Under the pieces are notes generated by a model. That model was not told the DNA's origin. It did not search any database and worked only from the letters and a program-made list of their open reading frames with translations. Shown in pieces: positions 8,327-18,395 of a stretch of 64,000 nucleotides of DNA; the stretch's first letter is position 1; each line of letters starts with the position of its first letter. This DNA comes from Solirubrobacterales bacterium (lineage in GTDB: Bacteria; Actinomycetota; Thermoleophilia; Solirubrobacterales; JACPNS01). The position numbers and the translations under genes are program-made. The stretch is taken from NCBI GenBank assembly GCA_016185345.1, contig JACPNS010000012.1:62001-126000 (forward strand), given 5' to 3'.

Positions 8327-9973
8327 GTGGGAGAACTGATTCTTGGGCCAATCCTGCGTTACGTCGCAGAGACAGAGGCGACCGTCTGGGTCGAAACTGA
8401 TCGTCCGTGCGAGGTCGAGGTGCTCGGTTGCTCGGCGAGGACCTTCCAGGTCGAGGGCAATCACTACGCGATTGTCAGCGTCAGCGGGCTTGAGTCAGGA
8501 AGTGTTCTTCCATATGAGGTGCGACTCGATGGCGAGGTGCACTGGCCGCTGCCAGATACGCAGTTCCCGCCCAGTACGATCCGAACTCCCGCTGGACCTG
8601 ACCGGTTGCGGGTCGCATTCGGCTCTTGCCGCGTCGCGCTCCCGCACGAGGCGCCGTACGTGCTCCCCAAGGATGAGGACGCAGAGGGCCGAGGACCGGA
8701 TGCGCTCTATGCGCTCGCCGAGCGCCTGCGCGAGCTACCCACAGACAGGTGGCCAGACGTATTGGTGATGATCGGCGACCAGATCTACGCCGACGAAGTC
8801 TCTCCCGGAACGCGCGAATTCATAAAACAGCAGGGCAACTTGGAGGGCCCGCACGCAGAAGAAGTGACTGATTTCTCGGAGTTCCGCCATCTCTATCTGG
8901 ACTCGTGGGGGGACCCGACGATGCGCTGGTTGCTCTCGGTCGTGCCGAGCACGATGATCTTCGACGACCACGATGTGCGCGACGACTGGAACACGTCATG
9001 GTCGTGGCTTCAAGAGATGCGAGACGACCCGTGGTGGCAGGAGCACATCGTCAACGCGCTCGCTTCGTACTGGGTCTACCAACACATCGGCAACCTCTCG
9101 CCGGCCGAGCTCGCCGAGGATGATTTCTTTTCCCGGATCCGCGAAGCTGAGGACGGCGCCGAAATTCTCCGTGAGTTCGCCGGGCGCGCGGACCGCGACC
9201 CGACGACCACGCGCTGGAGCTACCACCGCGACTTCGGTCGCACTCGACTTGTCGTCGTTGACTCGCGGGCGTCGCGCGTGCTTGAGCCCGGGCACCGCTC
9301 GATGCTCGATGAAGAGGAATGGGCCTGGCTCGAGGAGGTCGCGACCGGTGACTTTGACCATCTGCTGATCGCCAGCTCGTTGCCCGTGCTGCTGACGCGG
9401 GGCATGCATGACCTAGAGGCGTGGAATGAAGCTGTGTGCGACGGCGCGTGGGGCTGGCCCGGCAAGAAGTTGGGTGAGCGGGTCCGCCAAGCGATTGATC
9501 TTGAGCATTGGGCAGCGTTCGAGCGGTCATTCGATCGCATGGCGGAGTTGTTGGAAGAGGTGGCGGCGGGCCGGCGCGGGAAGGCTCCGGCTTCGATCGT
9601 GATGCTTTCGGGTGACGTGCATCATGCGTATTTGGCTGAGGTGGCGTTTCGGCCGGGTGTGGAGGCGCAGAGTTCCGTGTTTCAAGCGGTGTGCTCTCCA
9701 CTGCGAAACGGGCTCAACCGTCGTGAGCGAGCGGTGATCCGCTTCGCCTCTTCGCGCACGGGCCAGGCCCTCGGACGCCTGCTTGCGAAGAGTTCACGGG
9801 TGGGCGACACTCGCATCCAATGGAGCCTCGCCGAGCGTCAACCCTGGTTCGAGAATCAGGTCGCGCAGATCGAACTGGACGGGACTCACGCTCGAATCAT
9901 CTTCGAGAGAGCGCCGAACAAAAGCCCCGAAAAACCGCGCCTGGAACTGGGCTACGAGCGCCAGCTCAACTGA
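8327..9973 (+). CDS. PhoD-like alkaline phosphatase / metallophosphatase family protein
   Basis: The 548-residue protein has PhoD-like metallophosphatase motifs in order: an N-terminal fibronectin-like region, AFGSCR (about residue 100), MIGDQIYAD (about 147), FDDHDVRDDW (about 212) and MLSGDVHHAY (about 426). These supply the Asp, Asn and His metal ligands of the two-metal phosphoesterase site. There is no signal peptide, unlike classical secreted PhoD, so it is probably cytoplasmic. Its substrate may be a phosphodiester or an organophosphate and cannot be specified. The start is GTG at 8327, 28 nt after the preceding stop. Between this gene and the minus-strand tRNA there are only 9 nt. Confidence 0.85.
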   Translation: MGELILGPILRYVAETEATVWVETDRPCEVEVLGCSARTFQVEGNHYAIVSVSGLESGSVLPYEVRLDGEVHWPLPDTQFPPSTIRTPAGPDRLRVAFGSCRVALPHEAPYVLPKDEDAEGRGPDALYALAERLRELPTDRWPDVLVMIGDQIYADEVSPGTREFIKQQGNLEGPHAEEVTDFSEFRHLYLDSWGDPTMRWLLSVVPSTMIFDDHDVRDDWNTSWSWLQEMRDDPWWQEHIVNALASYWVYQHIGNLSPAELAEDDFFSRIREAEDGAEILREFAGRADRDPTTTRWSYHRDFGRTRLVVVDSRASRVLEPGHRSMLDEEEWAWLEEVATGDFDHLLIASSLPVLLTRGMHDLEAWNEAVCDGAWGWPGKKLGERVRQAIDLEHWAAFERSFDRMAELLEEVAAGRRGKAPASIVMLSGDVHHAYLAEVAFRPGVEAQSSVFQAVCSPLRNGLNRRERAVIRFASSRTGQALGRLLAKSSRVGDTRIQWSLAERQPWFENQVAQIELDGTHARIIFERAPNKSPEKPRLELGYERQLN

Positions 9974-9982
9974 GAGGATCAA

Positions 9983-10056
9983 TAGCGGGGGAGGGACTCG
10001 AACCCCCGACACGCGGATTATGATTCCGCTGCTCTAACCAACTGAGCTACCCCGCC
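9983..10056 (-). tRNA. tRNA-Met (anticodon CAT)
   Basis: On the minus strand the acceptor stem is GGCGGGG paired with CCCCGCT (one G-T closing pair) and discriminator A. The D-arm TAGCTCAGTTGGTTAGAGC is canonical. The anticodon stem GCGGA/TCCGC encloses the loop ATCATAA, so the anticodon CAT maps to 10020-10022. The T-loop is TTCGAGT. CCA is not encoded. A CAT anticodon could also be the Ile2 tRNA modified by TilS; the features visible do not separate elongator Met from Ile2. It is not an initiator by its D-arm and acceptor pairing. Confidence 0.9.
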
Positions 10057-10076
10057 AGGAGGCGTGAAGCGTACCA

Positions 10077-10934
10077 ATGCTTATGTCCGTGCCAAACGTC
10101 TCCGAAGGCGTCGATGAAGACGCGATCGGGGCGATCGGCGAAGCCTTCAAGCCGGCCAGGCTTCTCGATGTACACAGAGACGCCGACCACCATCGGTCGG
10201 TCTTCACGCTTGTTTCAAAGCAGGGTGAGCTCGCCCGGGCGCTGGCAAATGGCGCGGCGAGTGTGCATGAGCGAGTAGACGTTTCGGCGCATGAGGGGAT
10301 CCACCCACACGTTGGTGCGATCGATGTTGTGCCGGTCGTTTATCTCTCGCCGGAGGACCGCGGCGCTGCGTGCGCGGAGGCTCTGACTGCGGCCGATCTG
10401 ATCGCTCGGCGCACCGGCACGCCGGTTTTTCTCTACGGCGAACTGGCCGGCGGGCGCGAGCGTGCCGAGATCCGCGCCGGGGGGATCACGGGTCTCGCCG
10501 AACGCATCGCCTCGGGCGAGCATCGACCGGACTTCGGGCCCAAGGAACTCCATCCCACTGCGGGCGCGACCCTGGTTTCCGCGCGTCCGCCGCTGGTCGC
10601 ATTCAACGTGGACCTCGCCGACGGCGAGACCCTCGAAGACGCCAAGGCGATCGCCGCCGACCTTCGCGAGTCCGGCGGAGGCCTACCGGGAGTGCGCGCA
10701 ATCGGCCTGTGGCTTGACGCCCGCGACCGCGCCCAGGTCTCATGCAACGTGCAGGACCCATTCAACGTGTCGCTCGCCGAAGTAGTGGCGTTCGTCCGCG
10801 GCCGCGCGGCCGTCGAAAACGCCGAGCTCGTAGGCCTCGCGCCGAAGGCCGCATTCGAGGGATTCCCCGAAGACATCAAGATTCCCGGCTTCGACCCGGC
10901 CGAGCGTCTGCTCGAGAATGTCCTGGGCGAGTAA
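10077..10934 (+). CDS. ftcD: Glutamate formimidoyltransferase
   Basis: The protein begins MSVPNVSEG, the hallmark start of the formimidoyltransferase N-terminal subdomain, followed by HRDADHHRSVFTL with the active-site histidine and by HEGIHPHVGAIDVVPV. The 285-residue length covers only the transferase part; the cyclodeaminase half of bifunctional FTCD is absent. The enzyme moves the formimino group from N-formimino-L-glutamate to tetrahydrofolate in histidine breakdown. No hut gene is nearby. ATG codons at 10077 and 10083 are both possible; the second matches the family start more closely. Confidence 0.88.
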   Translation: MLMSVPNVSEGVDEDAIGAIGEAFKPARLLDVHRDADHHRSVFTLVSKQGELARALANGAASVHERVDVSAHEGIHPHVGAIDVVPVVYLSPEDRGAACAEALTAADLIARRTGTPVFLYGELAGGRERAEIRAGGITGLAERIASGEHRPDFGPKELHPTAGATLVSARPPLVAFNVDLADGETLEDAKAIAADLRESGGGLPGVRAIGLWLDARDRAQVSCNVQDPFNVSLAEVVAFVRGRAAVENAELVGLAPKAAFEGFPEDIKIPGFDPAERLLENVLGE

Positions 10935-10965
10935 CCCGCGGTCCAACGAGCACAAGCGGTTTTTT

Positions 10966-11012
10966 GCCCCAACATACGTCCTGCCGACCCTAGGCAAGAC
11001 GTATGTTGGGGC
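10966..11012. repeat. Long perfect inverted repeat (hairpin) between ftcD and the small membrane protein
   Basis: Arms GCCCCAACATACGTC (10966-10980) and GACGTATGTTGGGGC (10998-11012) are perfectly complementary over 15 bp. After one mismatch, TGCC (10982-10985) pairs with GGCA (10993-10996) around a 7-nt loop. A run of six T precedes the left arm instead of following the right one, so it is not a standard intrinsic terminator in either direction. It could be a tail-less terminator for ftcD, an operator, or a single copy of a mobile palindromic element. The rest of 10935-11102 shows only the promoter at its end. Confidence 0.7.
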
Positions 11013-11089
11013 GGAGACTGGCTTAGGTAGGGGAAGTTGCGAACTTCAGTAGCCCCGACGGTGCGCGCCAGAGCGCCAAATCACTCAAC

Positions 11090-11095
11090 TAAGCT
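11090..11095 (+). promoter_or_regulatory. -10 element (TAAGCT) of a leaderless promoter
   Basis: TAAGCT is followed by seven bases and then the GTG at 11103, the same arrangement as in front of aroC, efp, tlyA and steA. Confidence 0.5.
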
Positions 11096-11102
11096 GACCC
11101 CC

Positions 11103-11489
11103 GTGGCACAGACAAAGAAAAAGCGTCAAACAAAGCACCGCGGCACTCAGGCCGGAACCATCGAGTCGCGAGGCCGCACCAGCCGCCCGACTTCACGCGC
11201 GCAGGCGCGCCAGCAGGCAGCACAGCGCTCGCGTGGCAAGAAGGTCGATCGCGCGAGCCGCGAGCCCTCATGGCGCGGAGCGACCATTCGCGCCGGCGTC
11301 GCAGCCGGAGTGTTTTTCGTGCTCCTGCTCGTCATGAAGCAGCCAATCGCCGGAGCCGTCTTCATCGCGATCCTGATGTTCGGCCTCTACGTACCAATGG
11401 GCTACTACACCGACCGCTTCCTCTACGACCGTCGCCAGCGCAAGGAAGCCCAGGAAAGAGCTGCGGCCGCCCAAGCCAAAGCGAAGTAG
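11103..11489 (+). CDS. Small membrane protein with basic N-terminal tail
   Basis: The protein of 128 residues begins with a strongly basic, Gln/Arg-rich tail (about residues 1-58, AQTKKKRQTKHRG onwards). Two hydrophobic segments follow, GVAAGVFFVLLLVM and AGAVFIAILMFGLYVPM, then a short charged C-terminus with an Ala/Lys-rich end. The GTG at 11103 is preferred because of the TAAGCT box; the frame is open upstream but that stretch has no coding features. The family is not one I can name. Its tail could bind nucleic acid or acidic phospholipid. The next gene starts 10 nt later, suggesting an operon with the hydrolase and hisS. Confidence 0.75.
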   Translation: MAQTKKKRQTKHRGTQAGTIESRGRTSRPTSRAQARQQAAQRSRGKKVDRASREPSWRGATIRAGVAAGVFFVLLLVMKQPIAGAVFIAILMFGLYVPMGYYTDRFLYDRRQRKEAQERAAAAQAKAK

Positions 11490-11498
11490 AGCCGCCCG

Positions 11499-12143
11499 GT
11501 GAAGGTCGCCTACCTCACAGTCGGGCCGGTCGGCGAAAACACTTTCCTCGTCATCAATGACGAGGCCGAAAACGCCGCGTTGCTGATCGACCCGGGCGAC
11601 GAGCCCGAGAGCATCGCGCAGGCGATCGAAAAAACGGGCGCCGAGGTCAAGGCGATCCTCCTCACGCATACGCACTTCGACCACGTCGGCGCCGTCAAGC
11701 CGATGGTGGACAAACTCGGCGTTGAAGTTTGGGTCCCAGAGCTAGAGCGCCACATCCTCGCCGACATCAACAACTTCATCCGCTTTCCCGGCGTCGGTCC
11801 GTTCGAGAGCTACGAGGCCGAACACACAGTTGCCGGTGGCGAGCACCTGCAGCTCGCGGGATTCGACATCGACGTGTTCTTCACGCCCGGTCACTCGGTT
11901 GGTCACGTTAGCTATTCGATCCGCGATCAGCACGCGCTCTTCAGCGGCGATGTGCTCTTCCAGGGATCGATCGGCCGCACCGACCTTCCGGGCGGAGACA
12001 CCCAAACTTTGCTCGACTCAATTGCGATGCTGCTCGACAAGCTCCCGCACGAAACCGCAGTGTTCCCCGGCCACATGGGCGTCACCACGCTCGAAGCCGA
12101 GGCCGCAAGCAATCCATTCCTCGCTGGCGCGACCCAGGGCTGA
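11499..12143 (+). CDS. MBL-fold metallo-hydrolase (glyoxalase II-like)
   Basis: The 214-residue protein has the metallo-beta-lactamase fold motif THTHFDHVG at about residues 56-64, followed by a conserved His in FTPGHSVGH and an Asp in LFSGDVLFQGSIGRTD, which complete a two-metal site. GRTDLPGGD is typical of the YcbL/glyoxalase II-like thioesterase group. Likely reaction: hydrolysis of a thioester, perhaps an S-acyl-thiol. The start is GTG at 11499. It lies 5 nt before hisS, an arrangement seen in other bacteria, and the pair is probably cotranscribed. Confidence 0.88.
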   Translation: MKVAYLTVGPVGENTFLVINDEAENAALLIDPGDEPESIAQAIEKTGAEVKAILLTHTHFDHVGAVKPMVDKLGVEVWVPELERHILADINNFIRFPGVGPFESYEAEHTVAGGEHLQLAGFDIDVFFTPGHSVGHVSYSIRDQHALFSGDVLFQGSIGRTDLPGGDTQTLLDSIAMLLDKLPHETAVFPGHMGVTTLEAEAASNPFLAGATQG

Positions 12144-12148
12144 CCCAG

Positions 12149-13431
12149 ATGGCCGAGAAGCTCCAGGCCCCTCGCGGGACCTTCGATGTATTGCCCGTTT
12201 CCGCCGCGCTGCGTGAACGGCTGATCGATCAGATCGCGGTGCCGCTCTTCTCCCAGTCGGGTTACGGGCGGATCGACACGCCGATCTTCGAAGACACCGC
12301 ACTGTTCGCTCGCGGCGTCGGCGAGTCAACCGACATCGTCAGCAAGGAGATGTACACCTTCACCGACCAAGGTGATCGCAGCCAGACTCTGCGCCCGGAA
12401 GGCACCGCACCCGTCTGCCGCGCGTACGTCGAGCACGGCATGCACAAGCTGCCCCAGCCAGTGAAGCTCTGGTACGAGGGCCCCTTCTTTCGCCAGGAAG
12501 CGCCGCAAGCCGGTCGCTACCGCCAGTTCTTCCAGATCGGCGCAGAGGCGCTCGGCAGCGACGACCCGGCGCTCGACGCCGAGTCGATCGTCCTCGCCGC
12601 GAGGTTGCTCGAACGCGCCGGGGTGACCGGTGCGCGCCTGAGGATCGGCAGCCTCGGCTCCGGTCCAGAGCGCGCCGCCTATTCAGAAGACTTGAAGGTC
12701 TACCTGCGCAAGCACGAGAGCGAGCTCTCGCCGGACGTCGCCGCGCGAATAGACCTGAACCCGCTGCGCGCCTTCGACGCAAAGCACGAGGGAACGCAGG
12801 CAGCCATGACAAATGCGCCGCGCTTGCTCGAATCGATCTCGGCCGAGGACCGCGCGCACTTCGACGAAGTCCTCGCGCTGCTCGACGCGGCGAACGTCGA
12901 GTACGAAGTTGACACCACGCTCGTACGCGGTCTCGATTACTACACCCGCACACTCTTTGAATTCACCTCCGACAAGCTCGGCGCTCAGTCGGGCGTCGGA
13001 GGCGGCGGTCGCTATGACGGACTCGTCGAGATGCTCGGAGGGCCAGCGACGCCGGGAATCGGCTGGGCCGCGGGCATCGAGCGCATCCTTGCCGCAGCCG
13101 AAGCCGAGGCTCCGCAGCAACAGAATCCCGCCGCATACATCGCACTCGACGAAGGCGCAGATCGCGCCGCGGCATTCGCGCTGCTGTTGAAACTCCGCGA
13201 CGTGCACGGCCTCGCCGCGCAGATCGAACTCGCCGGGCGCTCGATGAAGGGCCAGCTGAAGGCCGCCTCCCGCGTGGGAGCAAAATCTCTCGTCATCTTC
13301 GGCGGCGAGCGCGGCCAATACGATGCGGCGGTGAAGAACATGAACACTGGGGAGCAGGTCGAATTGGACGGATTGACAGCGGGCGATTACTACGACCGCA
13401 TCGCAGAACTCGTGCTTGCAGGAGTGAGCTC

Positions 13432-13435
<4 letters not shown>
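12149..13435 (+). CDS. hisS: Histidyl-tRNA synthetase
   Basis: The 428-residue protein begins with APRGTFDVLP, which is the HisRS motif around residues 7-16. Class II motif 2 is seen in FFRQEAPQAGRYRQFFQIG, the histidine-specific signature in LVRGLDYYTRTLFEF, and motif 3 in GIGWAAGIERIL. The C-terminal anticodon-binding domain follows. It charges tRNA-His. The stop overlaps the aspS start as ATGA at 13432-13435, so the two synthetases are translationally coupled, as in many Gram-positive bacteria. Confidence 0.97.
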
Positions 13436-14916
<1,481 letters not shown>

Positions 14917-15092
14917 CCGACTCGTCGCACTGCTCGCAGGTGCGGACTCGATCCGCGACGCGATCGCCTTCCCGAAGAGCCAGACCGGGGCGGATCCGTT
15001 GACCGGCGCGCCGGCTGGCGTGGACGAGCAGCAGATCCGCGATCTGCACATCGTCTCAACGGCACCGAAACCCGACTCCGAAGACGCCTGAC

Positions 15093-15371
15093 ATGAGCGC
15101 GCTCTTTCGGCGCCGGAAGCTTCCGAGCACAGGCAAGATCGTCCTGCACGTCGGCGACGCCGCGTATGACGAATGGCCGATCGTCGGCGACTACGAGCAG
15201 CTCGACATCGCTATGGCCTTCTGCCAGCAACTACGCGAGTCGGGATTTGCCGCAGAAATCACCAGTGACTGGCCGCTGGATCAGTGGGGCGGGGGCGATA
15301 TCGCCCTCAGAACGCACCCCGAAGAAGACCAATTTGCCGCCCGTGAGCTGATCGAGTTCGAGGACGACTGA
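15093..15371 (+). CDS. Small conserved-looking hypothetical protein
   Basis: The 92-residue cytoplasmic protein begins MSALFRRRKLPSTGK, with a basic start and an acidic C-terminus (ELIEFEDD). There is no membrane segment or cysteine pair. The central part (LDIAMAFCQQLRESGFAAEITSDWPLD) looks like a helix followed by a beta strand. The ATG lies one base after the natural end of aspS, so it appears to be the last gene of the hisS-aspS operon. I do not recognise the family. Downstream, 15372-15454 holds only a weak GCC-TAAA-GGC hairpin and the next promoter. Confidence 0.65.
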   Translation: MSALFRRRKLPSTGKIVLHVGDAAYDEWPIVGDYEQLDIAMAFCQQLRESGFAAEITSDWPLDQWGGGDIALRTHPEEDQFAARELIEFEDD

Positions 15372-15442
15372 GCTGCAGGGCCTAAAGGCTTGGGCGTTTT
15401 CTGTCGAACCTGCATCTGAAGACTCCGCCTTCGTCCGAAAGG

Positions 15443-15448
15443 TTAAAG
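15443..15448 (+). promoter_or_regulatory. Possible -10 element (TTAAAG) of a near-leaderless promoter
   Basis: TTAAAG lies 6 nt before the ATG at 15455. The match to the consensus is weaker than for the other sites. Confidence 0.35.
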
Positions 15449-15454
15449 CAGCTC

Positions 15455-16048
15455 ATGCGCGATATCCAGATCTCACGTCCCGTTTTGATCGCCCTCGTTG
15501 GCGCAATTCTCGTCGGCGGTTTTCTCTTTTTCAAATCCAATTCCAACAATGAAGTGGCCGTGGCGCCGCCGACGTCCGTGCAAACGGCCGCGACCGGTGC
15601 AACGGGTGGTTCGACCGGCGGTACCGGCGGCACCGGTGCGAGTGGACCGACGATGTCGGCCTCAGAGATTCGCGCTCAGAAGAAGAAGGAAGCGCGCGCG
15701 AAGCTTGTCGCAGCTGCTGAAGAGAAGGGCATTCCACTAAATGTTTTCGAGCCGCTCCAGGACGGCAAGACCGTGATGATTCTCTTCTGGACCAAAAAGG
15801 GTCAGGACGACCAGCTCGTAAACAGATCAGTGAACGAGGTCAGGAAGAACCGCGGTAGCGATCTCGTCGTGATCAAGGAAACCGTCGGCAACAAGTCACG
15901 TTACGACGGACTCGCCAAGGCCGCTGAAATCACCCAGACTCCGGGCATCCTGATTGTGTACGGAGACAAGGCCGACACCTGGCAGGGCTTCATCGACGCT
16001 GATGCGCTCAACAGTCGCGTCAGCCGCCTCACCGGCAAGAGTAAATAG
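15455..16048 (+). CDS. Membrane-anchored thioredoxin-like protein without the CxxC motif
   Basis: The 197-residue protein has a signal anchor at residues 9-26 (VLIALVGAILVGGFLFF), a Thr/Gly-rich linker (about 40-65), then a predicted alpha/beta domain. In that domain TVMILFWTKKGQDD resembles the thioredoxin strand that normally leads into WCxxC, followed later by TPGILIVYGDK, which has the cis-proline and strand of the fold. The protein contains no cysteine, so redox chemistry is excluded. It is likely extracytoplasmic. Its role may be structural or chaperone-like. The assignment to the thioredoxin fold is by pattern only. Confidence 0.7.
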   Translation: MRDIQISRPVLIALVGAILVGGFLFFKSNSNNEVAVAPPTSVQTAATGATGGSTGGTGGTGASGPTMSASEIRAQKKKEARAKLVAAAEEKGIPLNVFEPLQDGKTVMILFWTKKGQDDQLVNRSVNEVRKNRGSDLVVIKETVGNKSRYDGLAKAAEITQTPGILIVYGDKADTWQGFIDADALNSRVSRLTGKSK

Positions 16049-16078
16049 CCTCGCGCCCGCGATCTTTCAAAGTAGTTG

Positions 16079-16084
16079 TATGTT
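16079..16084 (+). promoter_or_regulatory. -10 element (TATGTT) of a leaderless promoter
   Basis: TATGTT is followed by TGATGG and the ATG at 16091, a 6-nt spacing. Confidence 0.45.
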
Positions 16085-16090
16085 TGATGG

Positions 16091-16819
16091 ATGCGCTCGC
16101 TCATCGCTCTGACGTCCGCGCTGCTAATGCTGTCGATCGCCGCTTTCGGGGCCGATGCCAAGACGCTGACGTCGAAGAATTCAGTCGTCACGCCGTTTCC
16201 GTTCGCCGAGATCGTTGAAGCGCGTTCGCCCGACTGCGTCACCCCCGGGGTTGGGGTGATTCCACTTCCAGCGGACACGCTGTCAATGAAGCTCGCCTCG
16301 CCGAAGCTCGGAGCGAAGCTGCAGGGCGCCCGCGTGACCGCGATCGACGCGGCCGCCCCGGGATTCACGATCACCTTCAACGCAGAACCGGACCTGTGCG
16401 ATCCGCTGATCAACGGTCTTGAGCCGGGTACCGCTGTGCCTTGGAGTGTGTACGTAACCGCGACAGGCACTTTTGATCGGCGCGTCGCTGCCTGCCTGCG
16501 TCCCTACTTCGACGTGTACTCGAGCGTGAAATGCAAGGCTCGCCCGCGCAAGGTTTACACGGGCATCGAGGGGATCGAGCGAGGATTTCGCCAGTACTAC
16601 TACGGGATCAGATGGAAGAGCTTCGGCGGAAGCAAGGCCTCGGGCAAGGGAAAGCTGAAGCAGGAATGCGCGGGAGGTGGCGTGTGCCCGCGGGCCAAAA
16701 AGGTGCAGATCGTCGCCGACAAGTCAAAGTTCTGCGCGGCGACCAAGAGCGTCGAGTACACGCGACTGACGAGCTACAGCGGCGGCAAGCTCTGGTTCCG
16801 GCAGCGAAACGTCTGCTGA
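16091..16819 (+). CDS. Secreted cysteine-rich protein of unknown function
   Basis: The 242-residue protein has a signal peptide, MRSLIALTSALLMLSIAAFGADA, with likely cleavage after ADA. The mature protein has eight cysteines (DC, LC, AC, KC, EC, VC, FC and a C-terminal VC), an even number consistent with four disulfides. It is basic, with many Lys/Arg near the C-terminus. The C-terminal residue is itself cysteine. I recognise no family. It is flanked by the thioredoxin-like protein upstream, which could suggest linked envelope roles, though this is only context. Confidence 0.7.
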   Translation: MRSLIALTSALLMLSIAAFGADAKTLTSKNSVVTPFPFAEIVEARSPDCVTPGVGVIPLPADTLSMKLASPKLGAKLQGARVTAIDAAAPGFTITFNAEPDLCDPLINGLEPGTAVPWSVYVTATGTFDRRVAACLRPYFDVYSSVKCKARPRKVYTGIEGIERGFRQYYYGIRWKSFGGSKASGKGKLKQECAGGGVCPRAKKVQIVADKSKFCAATKSVEYTRLTSYSGGKLWFRQRNVC

Positions 16820-16865
16820 CCGGCGATCAGCTCACGCGCGGACTCATTACTCTCGCTTTAGAGAG

Positions 16866-18395
16866 ATGTTTGATCCATTTTCAACTTTTGAGGACCACGT
16901 TTCCACGCCGCGCGGCCGCGGCGTGCTGCCTGACGGCGGCGTGATCGGTGCTGCCGGAGGTTCGTCTTGCGGCGACATGCTCACTGTTGGGATTGCGTGT
17001 GAAGGAGGCGTGATTGCAGCGGCCGGATTTGATGCAGACGGGTGCGCCGCGCTTACCGCTGCCGGGAGCGCGGTCGTCGAGCTCGTTCGCGGCGTCGGAC
17101 TGCTTGATGCGGCGCGGATCGGTCGCGAAGAAATCGATGCTGAGCTCGGCGGCGTTTCGGCCGAGCGAGCCCACGTGAACGTGCTCGCAGAGGAGGCACT
17201 GCACCGTGCGCTCGGCGCGCTCGTCGTACACGCCGATTCAGACCTGCTTGAGCCCGCGGGAAACCGCAAGCTCGTCGGACTCAGCGGGGGAGTGGACAGC
17301 GCGGTCGCGGCTGAGTTGCTGAAGGGCGCTGGCGACGAGGCTGTCGGTATCACCCTGCAGCTCTGGGACGATCCCGCAACAGACGGCACCGCAAGTTGCT
17401 GCTCGCCGCAGGCAGTCACGCTCGCGCGCAGGCTCGCTCACGACCTCAACATGCCGCACTTCACCGTGGACCTTCGAGACCCGTTTCGCAAGGGCGTGGT
17501 CGACCCCTATCTCGCCGCGTTCGGCGATGGACTCACGCCAAACCCGTGTGTCGGTTGCAACGGCCATGTGCGCTTCGATGCGCTTGACGAGATGCGCCAG
17601 CGACTCGGCGCAAGCAAGCTGGCGACCGGACACTACGCGCGCATAGAGTGGGATGAAGACGGCCCGCTACTGGCCGCAGCGACCGACGAGAACAAGGATC
17701 AGACCTACATGCTCGCGGCCGTCGAACCGCGCATCATCGAGCACCTGGAGTTCCCGCTCGGTTTGCTCACCAAGCCCGAGGTACGTGAGCGCGCGCGCGC
17801 CGCCGGGTTGGCCGTGGCCGAGAAGCCCGAGAGCCAGGACCTCTGCTTTCTCGCGGGTATCGGGCGGGATGGATTCCTCGAGCGCCACTCGGGCCGCGCG
17901 GATGAGCCCGGTCCGATTCGCAATCGCGCCGGTCATGAGGTCGGTCGCCACCGCGGCGCGTACCGCTTCACCGTCGGGCAGCGACGCGGTCTCGGGCTTG
18001 CTGCGCCGCATCCGCTCTACGTGCTCGACGTCGACCCTTCCGACAACGCCGTCACGGTCGGCACGATCGAAGATCTTCAGACGACGAGTGTCCGACTGAT
18101 AGGCGTGCGCCTGCTGCGCGATGGTTCAGAAGTGGACCGCGTGAAGCTGCGCTACCGCAATGCGCCAACCGCGTGCAACGTCCAGGGTGACGCTCCCGCC
18201 GGGAGGCACCGCGAGCTTCGCATTGAACTGGAGATTCCAGTCGCTGGCGCAGCCCCTGGGCAGGTTGCCTGTTTGATGCGCGGAGAGACCGTCGTCGGCT
18301 GGGCGACGATTGCCAGACCGCTTGCGAATTCGAATGCCAAACTATCCGGCGATGAATTCCCAAGAGATCCGCGAGACATACCTGTCGTTCTTTGA
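16866..18395 (+). CDS. mnmA: tRNA 2-thiouridylase MnmA with N-terminal NifU/IscU-like domain
   Basis: Residues 1-130 resemble the NifU/IscU scaffold: GSSCGD (Cys35, Asp37) and DADGCAA (Cys60) are kept, but the third scaffold cysteine is Val104 in HVNVLAEEAL. Residues 135-500 are a full MnmA: PP-loop SGGVDS (140-145), CC pair at 178-179, catalytic Cys228 in NPCVGCN, Cys327 in ESQDLCF, and GQRRGLG. MnmA activates U34 of tRNA-Lys/Glu/Gln with ATP and inserts sulfur. The fusion suggests the scaffold domain delivers sulfur or an Fe-S cluster to it. The start is ATG at 16866 after GAGAG; it precedes and overlaps alaS by 44 nt. Confidence 0.9.
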   Translation: MFDPFSTFEDHVSTPRGRGVLPDGGVIGAAGGSSCGDMLTVGIACEGGVIAAAGFDADGCAALTAAGSAVVELVRGVGLLDAARIGREEIDAELGGVSAERAHVNVLAEEALHRALGALVVHADSDLLEPAGNRKLVGLSGGVDSAVAAELLKGAGDEAVGITLQLWDDPATDGTASCCSPQAVTLARRLAHDLNMPHFTVDLRDPFRKGVVDPYLAAFGDGLTPNPCVGCNGHVRFDALDEMRQRLGASKLATGHYARIEWDEDGPLLAAATDENKDQTYMLAAVEPRIIEHLEFPLGLLTKPEVRERARAAGLAVAEKPESQDLCFLAGIGRDGFLERHSGRADEPGPIRNRAGHEVGRHRGAYRFTVGQRRGLGLAAPHPLYVLDVDPSDNAVTVGTIEDLQTTSVRLIGVRLLRDGSEVDRVKLRYRNAPTACNVQGDAPAGRHRELRIELEIPVAGAAPGQVACLMRGETVVGWATIARPLANSNAKLSGDEFPRDPRDIPVVL

